Assembly: GCF_001519075.1 (NCBI RefSeq) | Contig: NZ_KQ954244.1 | Location: 372,001-436,000 of the forward strand | Length of the DNA: 64,000 nucleotides | Origin: Novosphingobium fuchskuhlense | Lineage (GTDB): Bacteria > Pseudomonadota > Alphaproteobacteria > Sphingomonadales > Sphingomonadaceae | Direction of reading: 5' to 3' | Shown here: piece after piece, positions 36,100 to 47,423 of the stretch | Position numbering within the stretch: position 1 is the stretch's first letter | Layout of the letters: the number at the start of each line of letters is the position of its first letter | Translations under genes and position numbers: made by a program | Notes under the pieces: generated by a model | What the model saw: the letters and a program-made list of their open reading frames with translations, nothing else | Told to the model about the DNA's origin: nothing | The model's database searches: none

Positions 36100-37037
36100 G
36101 CGGCTTGTTCCATCAATGGGCGTTCGGGGCGCAGGCCAAGCAGGTGGCAGATCGCGTAGGACAACTCGGCCCGGTTGAGGGTGTAGAAGTGGAAATCGCG
36201 CACGCCGCCCGCGTAGAGGCGGCGGCAGAACTCGGCGCAGACCGTGGCGGCGACGAGTTGGCGCGAGGCGGGATGGTGGTCGAGCCCTTCGAACAGGCCG
36301 TCCATCCACGCCGGGATATGCGCCCCGCAGGCGGCGGCGAACTTGCGCGTCTGCGCGACATTCGAGACGGGGAGGATGCCCGGAAGGACCGGCGCGGTGA
36401 TCCCGGCAGCAGCGAGCTTGTCGCGGAAGCGGAAGAAGGTTTCCGGTTCGAAGAAGAACTGGCTGATCGCCCGGGTGGCCCCGGCATCGAGCTTGCGCTT
36501 GAGGTTGTCGATATCGGCCTCGGGGCTCGCGGCATCGGGGTGGGTTTCGGGATAGGCCGAAACCGAGATCTCGAACGGCGCGATCGCCTTGAGGCCCGCG
36601 ACAAGATCGGCGGCGCTGGCATAGCCATCGGGATGCGGCGTGAACGGCACGCCGGGGGCGCCCATATCGCCGCGCAGCGCGACGATGTGGCGCACGCCCG
36701 CTTCCCAGTAGCTTTCCGCCACCTCGCGGATTTCGGCCTTGCTCGCCTCGACGCACGTGAGGTGCGCGGCAGCGGGAAGGCGCGCTTCCCGGATGATCCG
36801 GGCGACCGTGCCGTGGGTGCGGTCGCGGGTCGAGCCGCCAGCACCGTAGGTCACGGAAACGAAGCTGGGGCGCAGCGGAGCCAGCGTGGTGACGACATCC
36901 CACAGCTGCTCCATCAGCGGGTCGGTACGCGGGGGGAAGAATTCGAAGCTGACCCGGATATCCCCCGGCAGTCCGGCAAACAGCGGGGTATCGAGCGCGG
37001 TGCGCGCCTCGCGCAATTGATCGAAGGTGGTGGTCAT
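36096..37037 (-). CDS. metF: Methylenetetrahydrofolate reductase
   Basis: 313 aa. FAD enzyme making 5-methyl-THF for MetH. Key pieces: SFEFFPPRT at the start (catalytic Glu), FVSVTYGAGGSTRD, AHLTCVEASKAEI, IVALRGDMGAP and TRAISQFFFEPETFFRF. Overlaps the upstream regulator gene by 4 nt and the metH first half by 4 nt, so the three are one coupled unit. Confidence 0.96.
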   Translation of the reverse strand: MTTTFDQLREARTALDTPLFAGLPGDIRVSFEFFPPRTDPLMEQLWDVVTTLAPLRPSFVSVTYGAGGSTRDRTHGTVARIIREARLPAAAHLTCVEASKAEIREVAESYWEAGVRHIVALRGDMGAPGVPFTPHPDGYASAADLVAGLKAIAPFEISVSAYPETHPDAASPEADIDNLKRKLDAGATRAISQFFFEPETFFRFRDKLAAAGITAPVLPGILPVSNVAQTRKFAAACGAHIPAWMDGLFEGLDHHPASRQLVAATVCAEFCRRLYAGGVRDFHFYTLNRAELSYAICHLLGLRPERPLMEQAA

Positions 37038-38017
37038 GCGGTTACCAGTCTTGGAAAGTCGGCCAGCGCGGTACGGCGGACTCCGGTCCAGATCTTGACG
37101 ATGAGTTCATGCCCCGGAAGCGCGCGATCCCCGGCGGGATCGAACCCGGCGGCCGTGAGCAGGCCCGCGATCTGGGCGTCGGAGAAACCGAGGCGTGCGT
37201 GGGCATGTGCGGTGCGCAGTTCCTCGCGCTCGTGCGGGGCAAAATCGACGATCACGATGCGCCCGCCCGGCGCGGTAACGCGTGCGGCCTCGGCCAGCAC
37301 GGCTTGCGGCGCGAAGGCATAGTGGAGGACCTGATGGAACAGGACGGTATCGAAACTGGCATCGGCGAGCGGCAACTGCGCGAAATCGCCCTGAACCAGC
37401 GTGACGTGGCCGGCGGGCAGGTGCTGCAGGCGGGTGCGGGCAAGACGCAGCATTTCCGGGCTCTTGTCGAGTGCAGTGATCCGGGTGGCGCGTGCGGCGA
37501 ACAATTCGGCGATGCGGCCGGTGCCGGTGCCGACATCAAGCAGGCGCCCGATCTGGCCGGACAGCATCTCGCCGAGAGCGGCTTCGACCGGGCCGTCGGC
37601 AATATGAAGGCTACGCAGTTCGTCCCATTCGGCTGCGTGGCGGGAAAAATAGTCCGCAGCGCTCGCCTCGCGCGCGGAGCGGATCACGCCGAGATGCTGG
37701 CGATCCTCGGCGCACTGGGCCCCGAACGCGGTATCGGCGGCTTCGGCATTGACGAGGACGCGCGCCAGCGCGGTGCCGAGATTGTCCGGCGCACCGGCAT
37801 CGCTGACAGCGGCGCGCAGGAACACCCAGCCGCCTTCGCGCCGCCGCTCGGCAAGGCCGGCATCGCAGAGGATCTTGATGTGACGGGAGACGCGTGGCTG
37901 GCTCTGGCCAAGGACTTGCGCCAGTTCGCCGACAGCAAGTTCCATGCTGGCAAGCAGGCGCATGATTCTCAGCCGGGTAGGGTCGGCCAGGGCGCGAAGG
38001 GCTTCAAGAATAGACAT
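37034..38017 (-). CDS. ArsR-family regulator fused to a SAM-methyltransferase domain (SahR-like)
   Basis: 327 aa. N-terminal ArsR winged helix: ALADPTRLRIMRLLASMELAVGELA and QSQPRVSRHIKILCDAGL. The C-terminal half is a class I methyltransferase fold with the SAM motif LLDVGTGTGRIAELFA and later VLFHQVLHYAFAPQAVL. This two-domain form in front of metF-metH matches SahR-type regulators, which sense S-adenosylhomocysteine and repress methionine-cycle genes. It overlaps metF by 4 nt. ATG 38017 is set because upstream ATGs fall in the palindrome at 38024-38051. The effector is inferred. Confidence 0.85.
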   Translation of the reverse strand: MSILEALRALADPTRLRIMRLLASMELAVGELAQVLGQSQPRVSRHIKILCDAGLAERRREGGWVFLRAAVSDAGAPDNLGTALARVLVNAEAADTAFGAQCAEDRQHLGVIRSAREASAADYFSRHAAEWDELRSLHIADGPVEAALGEMLSGQIGRLLDVGTGTGRIAELFAARATRITALDKSPEMLRLARTRLQHLPAGHVTLVQGDFAQLPLADASFDTVLFHQVLHYAFAPQAVLAEAARVTAPGGRIVIVDFAPHEREELRTAHAHARLGFSDAQIAGLLTAAGFDPAGDRALPGHELIVKIWTGVRRTALADFPRLVTA

Positions 38018-38023
38018 CGGAAA

Positions 38024-38051
38024 CATCATATAAAGCATTCTTTATATGATG
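38024..38051. promoter_or_regulatory. Operator-like palindrome 1 of the met operon
   Basis: CATCATATAAAG-CATT-CTTTATATGATG: perfect 12-bp arms, 4-nt centre, 6 nt upstream of the regulator's ATG. Covers a possible TTGCAT-N16-TATATG promoter on the minus strand. Presumed autoregulatory site. Confidence 0.75.
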
Positions 38052-38055
38052 CAAG

Positions 38056-38079
38056 GCATATAAGGCTTTCTTTATATGC
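38056..38079. promoter_or_regulatory. Operator-like palindrome 2 of the met operon
   Basis: GCATATAAGG-CTTT-CTTTATATGC: 10-bp arms, one mismatch. Its centre is 30 bp from that of palindrome 1, about three helical turns, so both dimers could bind one DNA face. Confidence 0.72.
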
Positions 38080-38224
38080 TATAACAGTCGCGGGATAACG
38101 GTTCCGCCTGCGGTTTGAGATTTGCCATGGACATTGGGCCGCTCTAGAACGCCCGGGCGCAGCGGCCCTGCCACGCGAGTGGGGCTGCCGGATTGCACCA
38201 TACCGATCATCCTGAGGGACTACC

Positions 38225-38536
38225 ATGACCAAGACCAACGAGATCAAGCGCCTCGCCACCGTGCTGGCCTGCGCCGCGGTTTTCGCGCTCAGCGCCTGCG
38301 GCAAGACCGATGATGCTTCGGCCGGCGCGACCGCGGACAACGTTGAGATGCCGGCAGACGAACTGCCTTCGGCCGAGCCTTCGGCGGCGGCTCCCGCCCC
38401 GGCTGCCGATGCGTCGCAGGCCGCGCTGAGCGCCGAGGACGCTGCCAAGAGCGCGGCCGACAGCGCCGTTTCGGCTGCCGAGGAAGCCAAGGCTGCCGCT
38501 GCGGCCGCCGCCGAAGAACAGAAGCCGCAGCAGTAA
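38225..38536 (+). CDS. Small Ala-rich lipoprotein
   Basis: 103 aa. Signal with lipobox ALSAC, then CGKTDDASAG and a long Ala/Glu/Ser-rich, probably helical tail (SAEDAAKSAADSAVSAAEEA). No catalytic motif. GAGGGAC precedes the ATG. Its stop shares one base with the next lipoprotein's ATG. Likely a periplasmic or outer-membrane structural protein; function unknown. Confidence 0.78.
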   Translation: MTKTNEIKRLATVLACAAVFALSACGKTDDASAGATADNVEMPADELPSAEPSAAAPAPAADASQAALSAEDAAKSAADSAVSAAEEAKAAAAAAAEEQKPQQ

Positions 38537-38793
38537 TGACCGGTGCGTGGAGTCTGCGTGCGGCGCATGCCGCGCTCGCGCTGCTCCCCGCAGTCCTGTG
38601 CCTCGGCGGCTGTCAGAAGGACACCGACCCGGGCCCAGGCGGCGTGACCGTGGGTGAGGCCCGCGCGCTCGATGAAGCGGCAGAAATGCTGGAAAAACGT
38701 CCTGCCCCGCCGCTGACCGACGCAACGGTGCCGGCGGACCTCGCGACGATCCCCGCTTCGCAGGCGGCGGCGGAACCCTCCGGGAAGCCCTAA
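38536..38793 (+). CDS. Small lipoprotein, second of a pair
   Basis: 85 aa. Lipoprotein signal with LCLGGC lipobox, then [24 protein letters not shown] and a Pro/Ala tail. Overlaps the preceding lipoprotein by 1 nt and the convergent arfB by 4 nt. No family recognised; the [13 protein letters not shown] helix recurs in sphingomonad hypothetical proteins as far as I can recall, which is weak support. Confidence 0.7.
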   Translation: MTGAWSLRAAHAALALLPAVLCLGGCQKDTDPGPGGVTVGEARALDEAAEMLEKRPAPPLTDATVPADLATIPASQAAAEPSGKP

Positions 38794-39203
38794 TCCAGAC
38801 GGACTTTGCCGCGGCCGGCCTTGATCGCGCCGCGGTTCTTCTTGGTCTGCAGCCTTTCAGCCTTGCCGACGCGGTTGAGCCGGGATTTGGCACGGCGGGC
38901 GGGCAGCGTGGCCGCCTCGCGCAGCAGATCGGCGAGGCGTGTTCGTGCATCCTCGCGGTTCTGTTCCTGCGTGCGATAGCTGCGCGCCGTCATCACGATC
39001 TCGCCGCGCGCGGTCATCTTGCTGCCGGCAAGGTCCTTCAGGCGGTGGAACACCTCGGGCGAAAGCCGCAGCGCGAAGACATCAAGGCGAATCTGGACGG
39101 CGGTCGCCACCTTGTTGACGTTCTGCCCGCCGGGACCGGCGGAGGCGATGAAGCTCTCCTCGATCAGCCCCAGCGCGCGGACGATCAAGTCGTCGGCAGA
39201 CAC
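38790..39203 (-). CDS. arfB: Alternative ribosome-rescue factor ArfB (peptidyl-tRNA hydrolase)
   Basis: 137 aa. Rescues ribosomes stalled on truncated mRNA by hydrolysing peptidyl-tRNA. Catalytic GGQ in SAGPGGQNVNKV, followed by VQIRLDVFAL. A basic C-terminal tail (RAKSRLNRVGKAERLQTKKN), required to enter the empty mRNA channel, is present. Overlaps the pseudouridine synthase gene by 19 nt at its 5' end. Confidence 0.94.
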   Translation of the reverse strand: MSADDLIVRALGLIEESFIASAGPGGQNVNKVATAVQIRLDVFALRLSPEVFHRLKDLAGSKMTARGEIVMTARSYRTQEQNREDARTRLADLLREAATLPARRAKSRLNRVGKAERLQTKKNRGAIKAGRGKVRLD

Positions 39204-39862
39204 GAGAAGCCCAGCGCGGCGAAGTCGGCGGGAAACGGCGCGGCGGCCACGATGGGCGGCTTGCCTTCGCGCGGAACGGTGAGCGCGGCGGCGTGAAGCA
39301 TGGTGCGCCGTGCCGGCGCATCGGCCACCGGGCCGCCGCCATAGACCGGATCGCCGAGCAGCGCCGCACCGAGTCCGGCGAGCGCATGGACGCGAATCTG
39401 GTGAGTGCGGCCGGTTTCGGGATGGAACTCCACAAGGGTGAGTCCATCCCTTCGCTCGACCACGCGCCAGTGCGTGACCGCCGGCTTGCCGGCGCGCGCG
39501 GGGATCATCCGCCAGCCCTTCTCCGCACTGCTGATCTTGGACAGGTTGAGCGCGATCGTGCCTTCATCCTCGGCGACCGGCCCGGCGACCACACCGAGGT
39601 AGACCTTCTCGACCTGCCGCGCCTCGAACGCGGCTGCGAAGCGCTTGTGGGCCTTGGCGTTGCGCGCGAGGAGCAGGCAGCCCGAGGTATCCTGATCGAG
39701 CCGGTGGACCGCGAGCGGCAGGCGCTGGAAGCCGAGGCGCAGGGCATCGAGATAGTTCTCGAGGCTGGTGCCGCCGGACCGCGGACGATCAATCGGGAGG
39801 CCGGCGGGCTTGTCGATGACCAGGGCCTCGCCGTCCTCGAACAGGATGGGGAGGGTGATCAT
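39185..39862 (-). CDS. RluA-family pseudouridine synthase
   Basis: 225 aa. Catalytic Asp in the motif HRLDQDTSGCLLLAR; further signatures KVYLGVVAG, FHPETGRTHQIRVH and GDPVYGG. No S4 domain, so one of the short members; rRNA or tRNA target unknown. Tight spacing with the aminotransferase upstream (10 nt) and overlap with arfB suggest one transcript. Confidence 0.9.
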   Translation of the reverse strand: MITLPILFEDGEALVIDKPAGLPIDRPRSGGTSLENYLDALRLGFQRLPLAVHRLDQDTSGCLLLARNAKAHKRFAAAFEARQVEKVYLGVVAGPVAEDEGTIALNLSKISSAEKGWRMIPARAGKPAVTHWRVVERRDGLTLVEFHPETGRTHQIRVHALAGLGAALLGDPVYGGGPVADAPARRTMLHAAALTVPREGKPPIVAAAPFPADFAALGFSCLPTT

Positions 39863-39872
39863 GCCGGAATGC

Positions 39873-41048
39873 TCATGTCAGTGCCTTGGCGATGCGGGAG
39901 AGGGCTTCGGCAAGGCGGGCATCGTCTGCCGCAAAGCTGATCCGGAAACCGTCCCTGCCGCCGAACGCGGACGCGGCGACGACCGCAACGCCGTGATCGA
40001 GGAGGTGGAGCGCAAGCGCCTCGTCATCGCCGAAGCGCGCCATCAGCGGGGCGGCATCGGCGAGGCAATAGAATGCGCCATCCGGCACAGGCGTGGAGAG
40101 GCCCGGCACCCTGTTGAGTGCGTCAACCGCGATGTCGCGGCGGACGCGAAAGCGCTCGCGCCAATCGACGAGGAAGTCCTGCGGGCCGCAAAAGGCGGCG
40201 ACGGCGGCGGCCTGGCTGATCGAGCAAGGGTTGCCTGAAGCGTGCGACTGCAGCTTGGCCATCGCACCGATCAGCCAGGGTGGCCCGGCCGAGACGCCGA
40301 TGCGAAAACCGGTCATGGCATGGCTTTTCGAGACGCCCGAGACGGTGAGAACGCGGTTCGCCAGATCGGGGCAGACGACGGCCAACGTGGCGTGCGCACC
40401 TGCCGCGTAGCGCAGCGGTGCGTAGATATCGTCACTGAGGACAAGCACCTGAGGGTGACGGCGAAGCACCTCGCCGAGTGCGGCGAGATCATCGGCGGAA
40501 TAGACCGCGCCGGTCGGGTTGCCGGGGCTGTTGAGCAGGAGCCAGCGCGTGCGCGGGGTGATCGCGGCAGCGAGCTGGTCGGCGCTGATGCGGTAGCCGT
40601 CTTGCGGTGTAGTTGGCATGGCAACCGGTTCGGCGCCTGCAAAGCGGACGATTTCGGGGTAGCTGACCCACCACGGCGCAGGGATCAGGACTTCATCGCC
40701 GGCGCCCGCTGTCGCGGCGATCGCGAGGAAGATCGCCTGCTTGCCGCCCGCGCTGACAATCACCTGGGTCGGCGGCACTTCGATGCCGAGATCGCGGACG
40801 AAGTGGAGCGCGGCGGCTTCGCGCAGGGCCGCCGTGCCGGGGACAGCGGTGTAGCGCGTATCGCCCGCATCGAGCGCGGCCTTGGCGGCTTCGATCACAT
40901 GCGGCGGGGTGGCAAAATCGGGCTCGCCCACCGAAAGCGAGATGATGTCGCGGCCTTCGGCGCGCAGGGCGATGGCGCGGTCGGTCATCACGGTAGTGCG
41001 CGAGGCGGTGATGCGCTGGAGCGCGGCGCTGGTGTGCGGCTCGCTCAT
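39873..41048 (-). CDS. Class I PLP aminotransferase (aspartate aminotransferase-like)
   Basis: 391 aa. Fold-type I: SLSVGEPDFATPPHVIEAA, the VSAGGKQAIFLAI segment, LLNSPGNPTGAVYS, SDDIYAPLRY, the PLP lysine in SGVSKSHAMTGFRIG and the late FRISFAADD. Likely transaminates aspartate or a related dicarboxylic or aromatic acid. Its ATG overlaps the pabBC stop by 4 nt, so the two are coupled; a chorismate/aromatic link is possible but unproven. Confidence 0.88.
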   Translation of the reverse strand: MSEPHTSAALQRITASRTTVMTDRAIALRAEGRDIISLSVGEPDFATPPHVIEAAKAALDAGDTRYTAVPGTAALREAAALHFVRDLGIEVPPTQVIVSAGGKQAIFLAIAATAGAGDEVLIPAPWWVSYPEIVRFAGAEPVAMPTTPQDGYRISADQLAAAITPRTRWLLLNSPGNPTGAVYSADDLAALGEVLRRHPQVLVLSDDIYAPLRYAAGAHATLAVVCPDLANRVLTVSGVSKSHAMTGFRIGVSAGPPWLIGAMAKLQSHASGNPCSISQAAAVAAFCGPQDFLVDWRERFRVRRDIAVDALNRVPGLSTPVPDGAFYCLADAAPLMARFGDDEALALHLLDHGVAVVAASAFGGRDGFRISFAADDARLAEALSRIAKALT

Positions 41049-42880
41049 GCGCCGAGCAGCCTCGCCGGCATCAGCCCGCGCAAGGCGTTGCCGATGAAGA
41101 AGCTGGCTTCGAGATCGGCCATGGTCACATCACCTTCGATCGCCCGGCCGCTTTCGAGGAGGCTGCGGCGCAGGATGCCGGGGAGCAGGCCCAGCACGGC
41201 GGGCGGCGTGACGAGCACATCGCCGCGCGGCACGAACAGATTGGTGAAGCTGCCTTCGGTGAGGCGGCCATCATCCCGCAGGAGCAGCGCTTCGTGCGCG
41301 CCGGCGGCCTTGGCAGCCCGCAGCGCCCCTTCATAGAAATTGCGGTCGGTGGTCTTGTGGCGCAGACGCCAGTCACCCTCTGCGACCGGAAGCGGCAGCA
41401 CGGCACAGATGGCGGGATCGGGCAGCGCGGGCGGCAGCGGCGCGGCATCGAGCGCATGGGCGCCGGCTTTCGAGACGAGCAGGCGCACGCGCGAAGGCAC
41501 ATCGAGATCGAAGCACAGCACATGGATCGCATTGCGCAGGGCGTGGCGATCGAACTCGAAGCCGAGCTCGGCGGCGCTCGCCTTCATCCGTTCGAGGTGC
41601 AGTTCCAGCAGCGCAATGCCCATCGCGGGATCGAACGCCATCGTCTCGATCAGATCGGCGCTGCTGGCCTCCAGACGCAAGACATCCCCTTTCACCAGAC
41701 ATTCGCGCCATTCAGGCAGTGCCGCCGAATCCGCAACGACCGCCGAGCCCACCCCCATGGTGGCGCGCCCCCGGCCCGCCCCCGGAAAGTCCGGGAGCAA
41801 CCGCACCGTGCGGATTGCCACATTGAAGGCGGCCTCACCAGCCTGTTGATCCGCCCCATCGTCATCCAGAGGCGCATCTATCCGCCCTATCGCACCGCAG
41901 TAGAGCCCGCGCGCATCGCGCTCGATCTCGTCGATCAGTTCCATCGCGCGGATCTTGGGCGCGCCGGTGATCGAGCCGCAAGGGAAGATAGCGCGCACGA
42001 GATCGCGCGCATCGGCGCCCGGTTGCAGCCGGGCGTGGACCGTCGTCACCATCTGGTGGACGGTGGGATAGGTCTCGACCGCAAAGGGTGCCTCGACGCG
42101 CACGCTGCCCGGCTCGGCGACACGGGCGAGATCGTTGCGCATCAGATCGACGATCATCAGGTTCTCGGCGAGGTCCTTGACGCTCCCGGCAAGCGCAGCC
42201 TTGTAGGCGGCATCTTCCTCTGCCGTCCGGCCGCGCGGAGCCGTGCCCTTCATCGGGCGGACTTCGGCGCGGCCTTCTTCCAGCGTGAAAAACAGCTCGG
42301 GCGAGACCGAGAGGTGCCAGTGCGCGCCGTCCCAGATGATGGCACCGTAGCCGGAGCGGGCATCGCCGCGCAGCGCGCGGTAGATGGCGAGCGGATCGCC
42401 CTCCCACGTGCCGCCGAGTTCGAACGTGTAGTTGGCCTGATAGATGTCGCCGGCGCAGATGGCCGACTTGAGCCGGTCGAAGCCCTGCGCATACCCGCCG
42501 GGGGAAACCAGCGGATCGAGCGGACCGAGCCGCCCCTTGCCCGCCACCGCCGCATCGAGCCAGGCTTCCGCTTCGGCTCCGGTCATTTCGCGCATTTCGG
42601 CAAACCGCGCGAACCAGACGAGCGGGCCGGCCGCACCGGTGCGCGCGGGCAGTCGTGCTGCGAGGCGCGGCTCCAGCGCAAGACCCGCTTCATAAGCAAT
42701 CATGCCAGCCCAGTGGCCGGGTGCGGCGCCGATCCGGGCCAGCGCGGAATCGACCTCGTCCAGCCGGCGCGCAACGACGATCTCGTCGGGCACCGTGTAA
42801 AGGCGCGCCGGTGCAGTCCGGGCGTTACGGGCGCCTTCGACACGGGCATCGTCCAGCAGGATGAAAGGCGTAGCAGTCAT
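41045..42880 (-). CDS. pabBC: Fused aminodeoxychorismate synthase I and aminodeoxychorismate lyase
   Basis: 611 aa, two enzymes in one chain for p-aminobenzoate and thus folate. The PabB part (to about residue 390) has DIYQANYTFEL, MKGTAPRGRT, ENLMIVDLMRNDLARV and IFPCGSITGAPKIRAMELI. The PabC part (from about 410) has the PLP-lyase elements RLLVSKAGA, HKTTDRNFYEGAL, EALLLRDDGRLTEGSFTNLF. The amidotransferase PabA is not in the window. Head of a unit with the aminotransferase, pseudouridine synthase and arfB. Confidence 0.93.
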   Translation of the reverse strand: MTATPFILLDDARVEGARNARTAPARLYTVPDEIVVARRLDEVDSALARIGAAPGHWAGMIAYEAGLALEPRLAARLPARTGAAGPLVWFARFAEMREMTGAEAEAWLDAAVAGKGRLGPLDPLVSPGGYAQGFDRLKSAICAGDIYQANYTFELGGTWEGDPLAIYRALRGDARSGYGAIIWDGAHWHLSVSPELFFTLEEGRAEVRPMKGTAPRGRTAEEDAAYKAALAGSVKDLAENLMIVDLMRNDLARVAEPGSVRVEAPFAVETYPTVHQMVTTVHARLQPGADARDLVRAIFPCGSITGAPKIRAMELIDEIERDARGLYCGAIGRIDAPLDDDGADQQAGEAAFNVAIRTVRLLPDFPGAGRGRATMGVGSAVVADSAALPEWRECLVKGDVLRLEASSADLIETMAFDPAMGIALLELHLERMKASAAELGFEFDRHALRNAIHVLCFDLDVPSRVRLLVSKAGAHALDAAPLPPALPDPAICAVLPLPVAEGDWRLRHKTTDRNFYEGALRAAKAAGAHEALLLRDDGRLTEGSFTNLFVPRGDVLVTPPAVLGLLPGILRRSLLESGRAIEGDVTMADLEASFFIGNALRGLMPARLLGA

Positions 42881-43004
42881 GATGAAGAGCGCGCTTTAGC
42901 GGCGGTCCGTCCCGGATGCAAAAAGCGCTTTCCTACTTTTTCATTCCGGAGGACAAGAACAGCGGGATCAGGTTTTGACGAAAACACAGGTGGAATTGCG
43001 GCTT

Positions 43005-44579
43005 ATGGACGATATCTACATTGGCCTTGGAGCGACTGGCGAACGGCAGGTACTGCGCCTTGACCGCGCCAACCGCCATGGACTTGTGGCGGGAGCGACC
43101 GGCACCGGCAAGACGGTGACCCTTCAGGGCATGGCCGAGCAGTTTTCGGCGCGTGGTGTGCCGGTGTTCCTGGCCGATGTGAAGGGAGACCTTGCAGGCA
43201 TCGCGATGCCGGGCAGCCCGACGTTCAAGCATGCTGATGCGATCGAGGCGCGCGCCAAGCAGCTGGGGATCGACCCCTTCACCTATGCCGACAATCCGGT
43301 GGTGTTCTGGGACCTCTATGGCGAGGCCGGCCACCCGATCCGCACGACGATTTCGGAAATGGGCCCGCTGCTGCTGGCGCGCCTGATGGGCCTCAATGAA
43401 ACGCAGGAAGGCGTGCTCAACATCGCCTTCCGCTATGCCGACGACAACGGCCTGCTGCTGCTCGATCTGCCTGACTTGCAGGCGACCCTGATGGCCTGCG
43501 CCGAGAACGCCAGCGAGCTTGCCGGCAAGTACGGCAATGTCTCCAAGGCCAGCGTCGGCACGATCCAGCGCCAGCTGCTGGCATTCGAGAGCCAGGGAGC
43601 CGACCGGTTCTTCGGCGAGCCGGCGTTCGAGATCAACGACTTCATCAAGATCGATGATCAGGGGCGCGGCTTCGTCAACGTGCTTTCGGCCGAGAAGCTG
43701 ATGCAGAGCCCGAAGCTCTATGCCACGTTCCTGCTCTGGCTGCTGAGCGAGCTGTTCGAGGCGCTGCCCGAAGTGGGCGATCCCGAAAAGCCCAAGCTGG
43801 TGTTCTTCTTCGACGAGGCGCACCTCCTGTTCGACGATGCCCCGCAGGCCCTGTTCGACAAGGTGGAGCAGGTCGTGCGCCTGATCCGTTCGAAGGGTGT
43901 GGGCGTCTACTTCGTCTCGCAAAACCCGATCGACATTCCGGAAAAGATCGCCGGCCAGCTGGGCAACCGCGTGCAGCATGCGCTGCGCGCGTTCACCCCA
44001 CGCGACCAGAAGGCGATACGGGCGGCGGCGGATACCTTCCGAATCAATCCCGATCTCGATGTCGAGAAGGTGATCACCGAGCTGAAGGTCGGTGAGGCGC
44101 TGGTCTCCACGCTCGATGCAGAAGGCGCCCCGGGGATCGTGCAGCGCACGCTGGTGGCACCGCCGCGCTCGCGGCTGGGGCCGCTCGAGCCCAAGGAGCG
44201 CGCGGTGATCCAATCCACCAGCCCGTTCGACGGCAAGTACGATACCGCCGTGAACCGCGAATCCGCAGCCGAAGTGCTGGCGCAGAAGGCAGCCGATGCG
44301 GCTGCCGCCGCGCAGCAGGTCGAGACCGAGGGGGCCGCTGCCCAGCAGGCTTCGGCGCGGCAAACGCCCTCGATGTGGGGCAAGGCCGGCAAGGCCGCCG
44401 TCGGCGCGATTGCCGCTTCGGCCGGTTCGATGATCGCGGCGGAGATGATGGGCAAGAAATCGCGCTCGTCGCCGGTGGCATCGGGTGCCAGTGCCATCGT
44501 CGGCACGATTGCGACCCAGATCGGCGGAGCGGCGTTCGGACGGTTTGCGCGCGGTCTGCTGGGGGGACTCCTGCGCTGA
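43005..44579 (+). CDS. HerA-like ATPase, DUF853 family
   Basis: 524 aa. Walker [14 protein letters not shown] near residue 27 and Walker [15 protein letters not shown]. Also [26 protein letters not shown], typical of the HerA/DUF853 helicase-like ATPases. Function in bacteria unclear, perhaps DNA end processing or translocation. The C-terminal ~120 residues are Ala/Gly-rich ([32 protein letters not shown]) with hydrophobic stretches. ATG 43005 gives MDDIYIGLG, the family start; TTG 42975 and GTG 42990 would lengthen it. Confidence 0.86.
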   Translation: MDDIYIGLGATGERQVLRLDRANRHGLVAGATGTGKTVTLQGMAEQFSARGVPVFLADVKGDLAGIAMPGSPTFKHADAIEARAKQLGIDPFTYADNPVVFWDLYGEAGHPIRTTISEMGPLLLARLMGLNETQEGVLNIAFRYADDNGLLLLDLPDLQATLMACAENASELAGKYGNVSKASVGTIQRQLLAFESQGADRFFGEPAFEINDFIKIDDQGRGFVNVLSAEKLMQSPKLYATFLLWLLSELFEALPEVGDPEKPKLVFFFDEAHLLFDDAPQALFDKVEQVVRLIRSKGVGVYFVSQNPIDIPEKIAGQLGNRVQHALRAFTPRDQKAIRAAADTFRINPDLDVEKVITELKVGEALVSTLDAEGAPGIVQRTLVAPPRSRLGPLEPKERAVIQSTSPFDGKYDTAVNRESAAEVLAQKAADAAAAAQQVETEGAAAQQASARQTPSMWGKAGKAAVGAIAASAGSMIAAEMMGKKSRSSPVASGASAIVGTIATQIGGAAFGRFARGLLGGLLR

Positions 44580-44604
44580 GAGCCAGGGGGCCGGTACGGA
44601 CGAA

Positions 44605-44681
44605 CTGCCCCGATCTGTCGTTCGACGACAGGAACAGGCGGTTCGTCGATTCCGGTTGCGAGTGAAACAGGATCGGGGCAG
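44605..44681 (+). promoter_or_regulatory. Nested inverted repeat upstream of the aminopeptidase gene
   Basis: Outer perfect 11-bp arms CTGCCCCGATC (44605-44615) and GATCGGGGCAG (44671-44681) enclose an inner perfect hairpin CTGTCGT-TCG-ACGACAG (44615-44631) and a 39-nt remainder. Ends 51 nt before the aminopeptidase ATG. Could be a structured leader or the 3' end of the HerA-like message. Confidence 0.45.
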
Positions 44682-44732
44682 GCAAGCGGGCTTCCATGCC
44701 GGGCAAGACCCGGCTCGACCTGAAAGGCTTCC

Positions 44733-47415
<2,683 letters not shown>

Positions 47416-47423
<8 letters not shown>

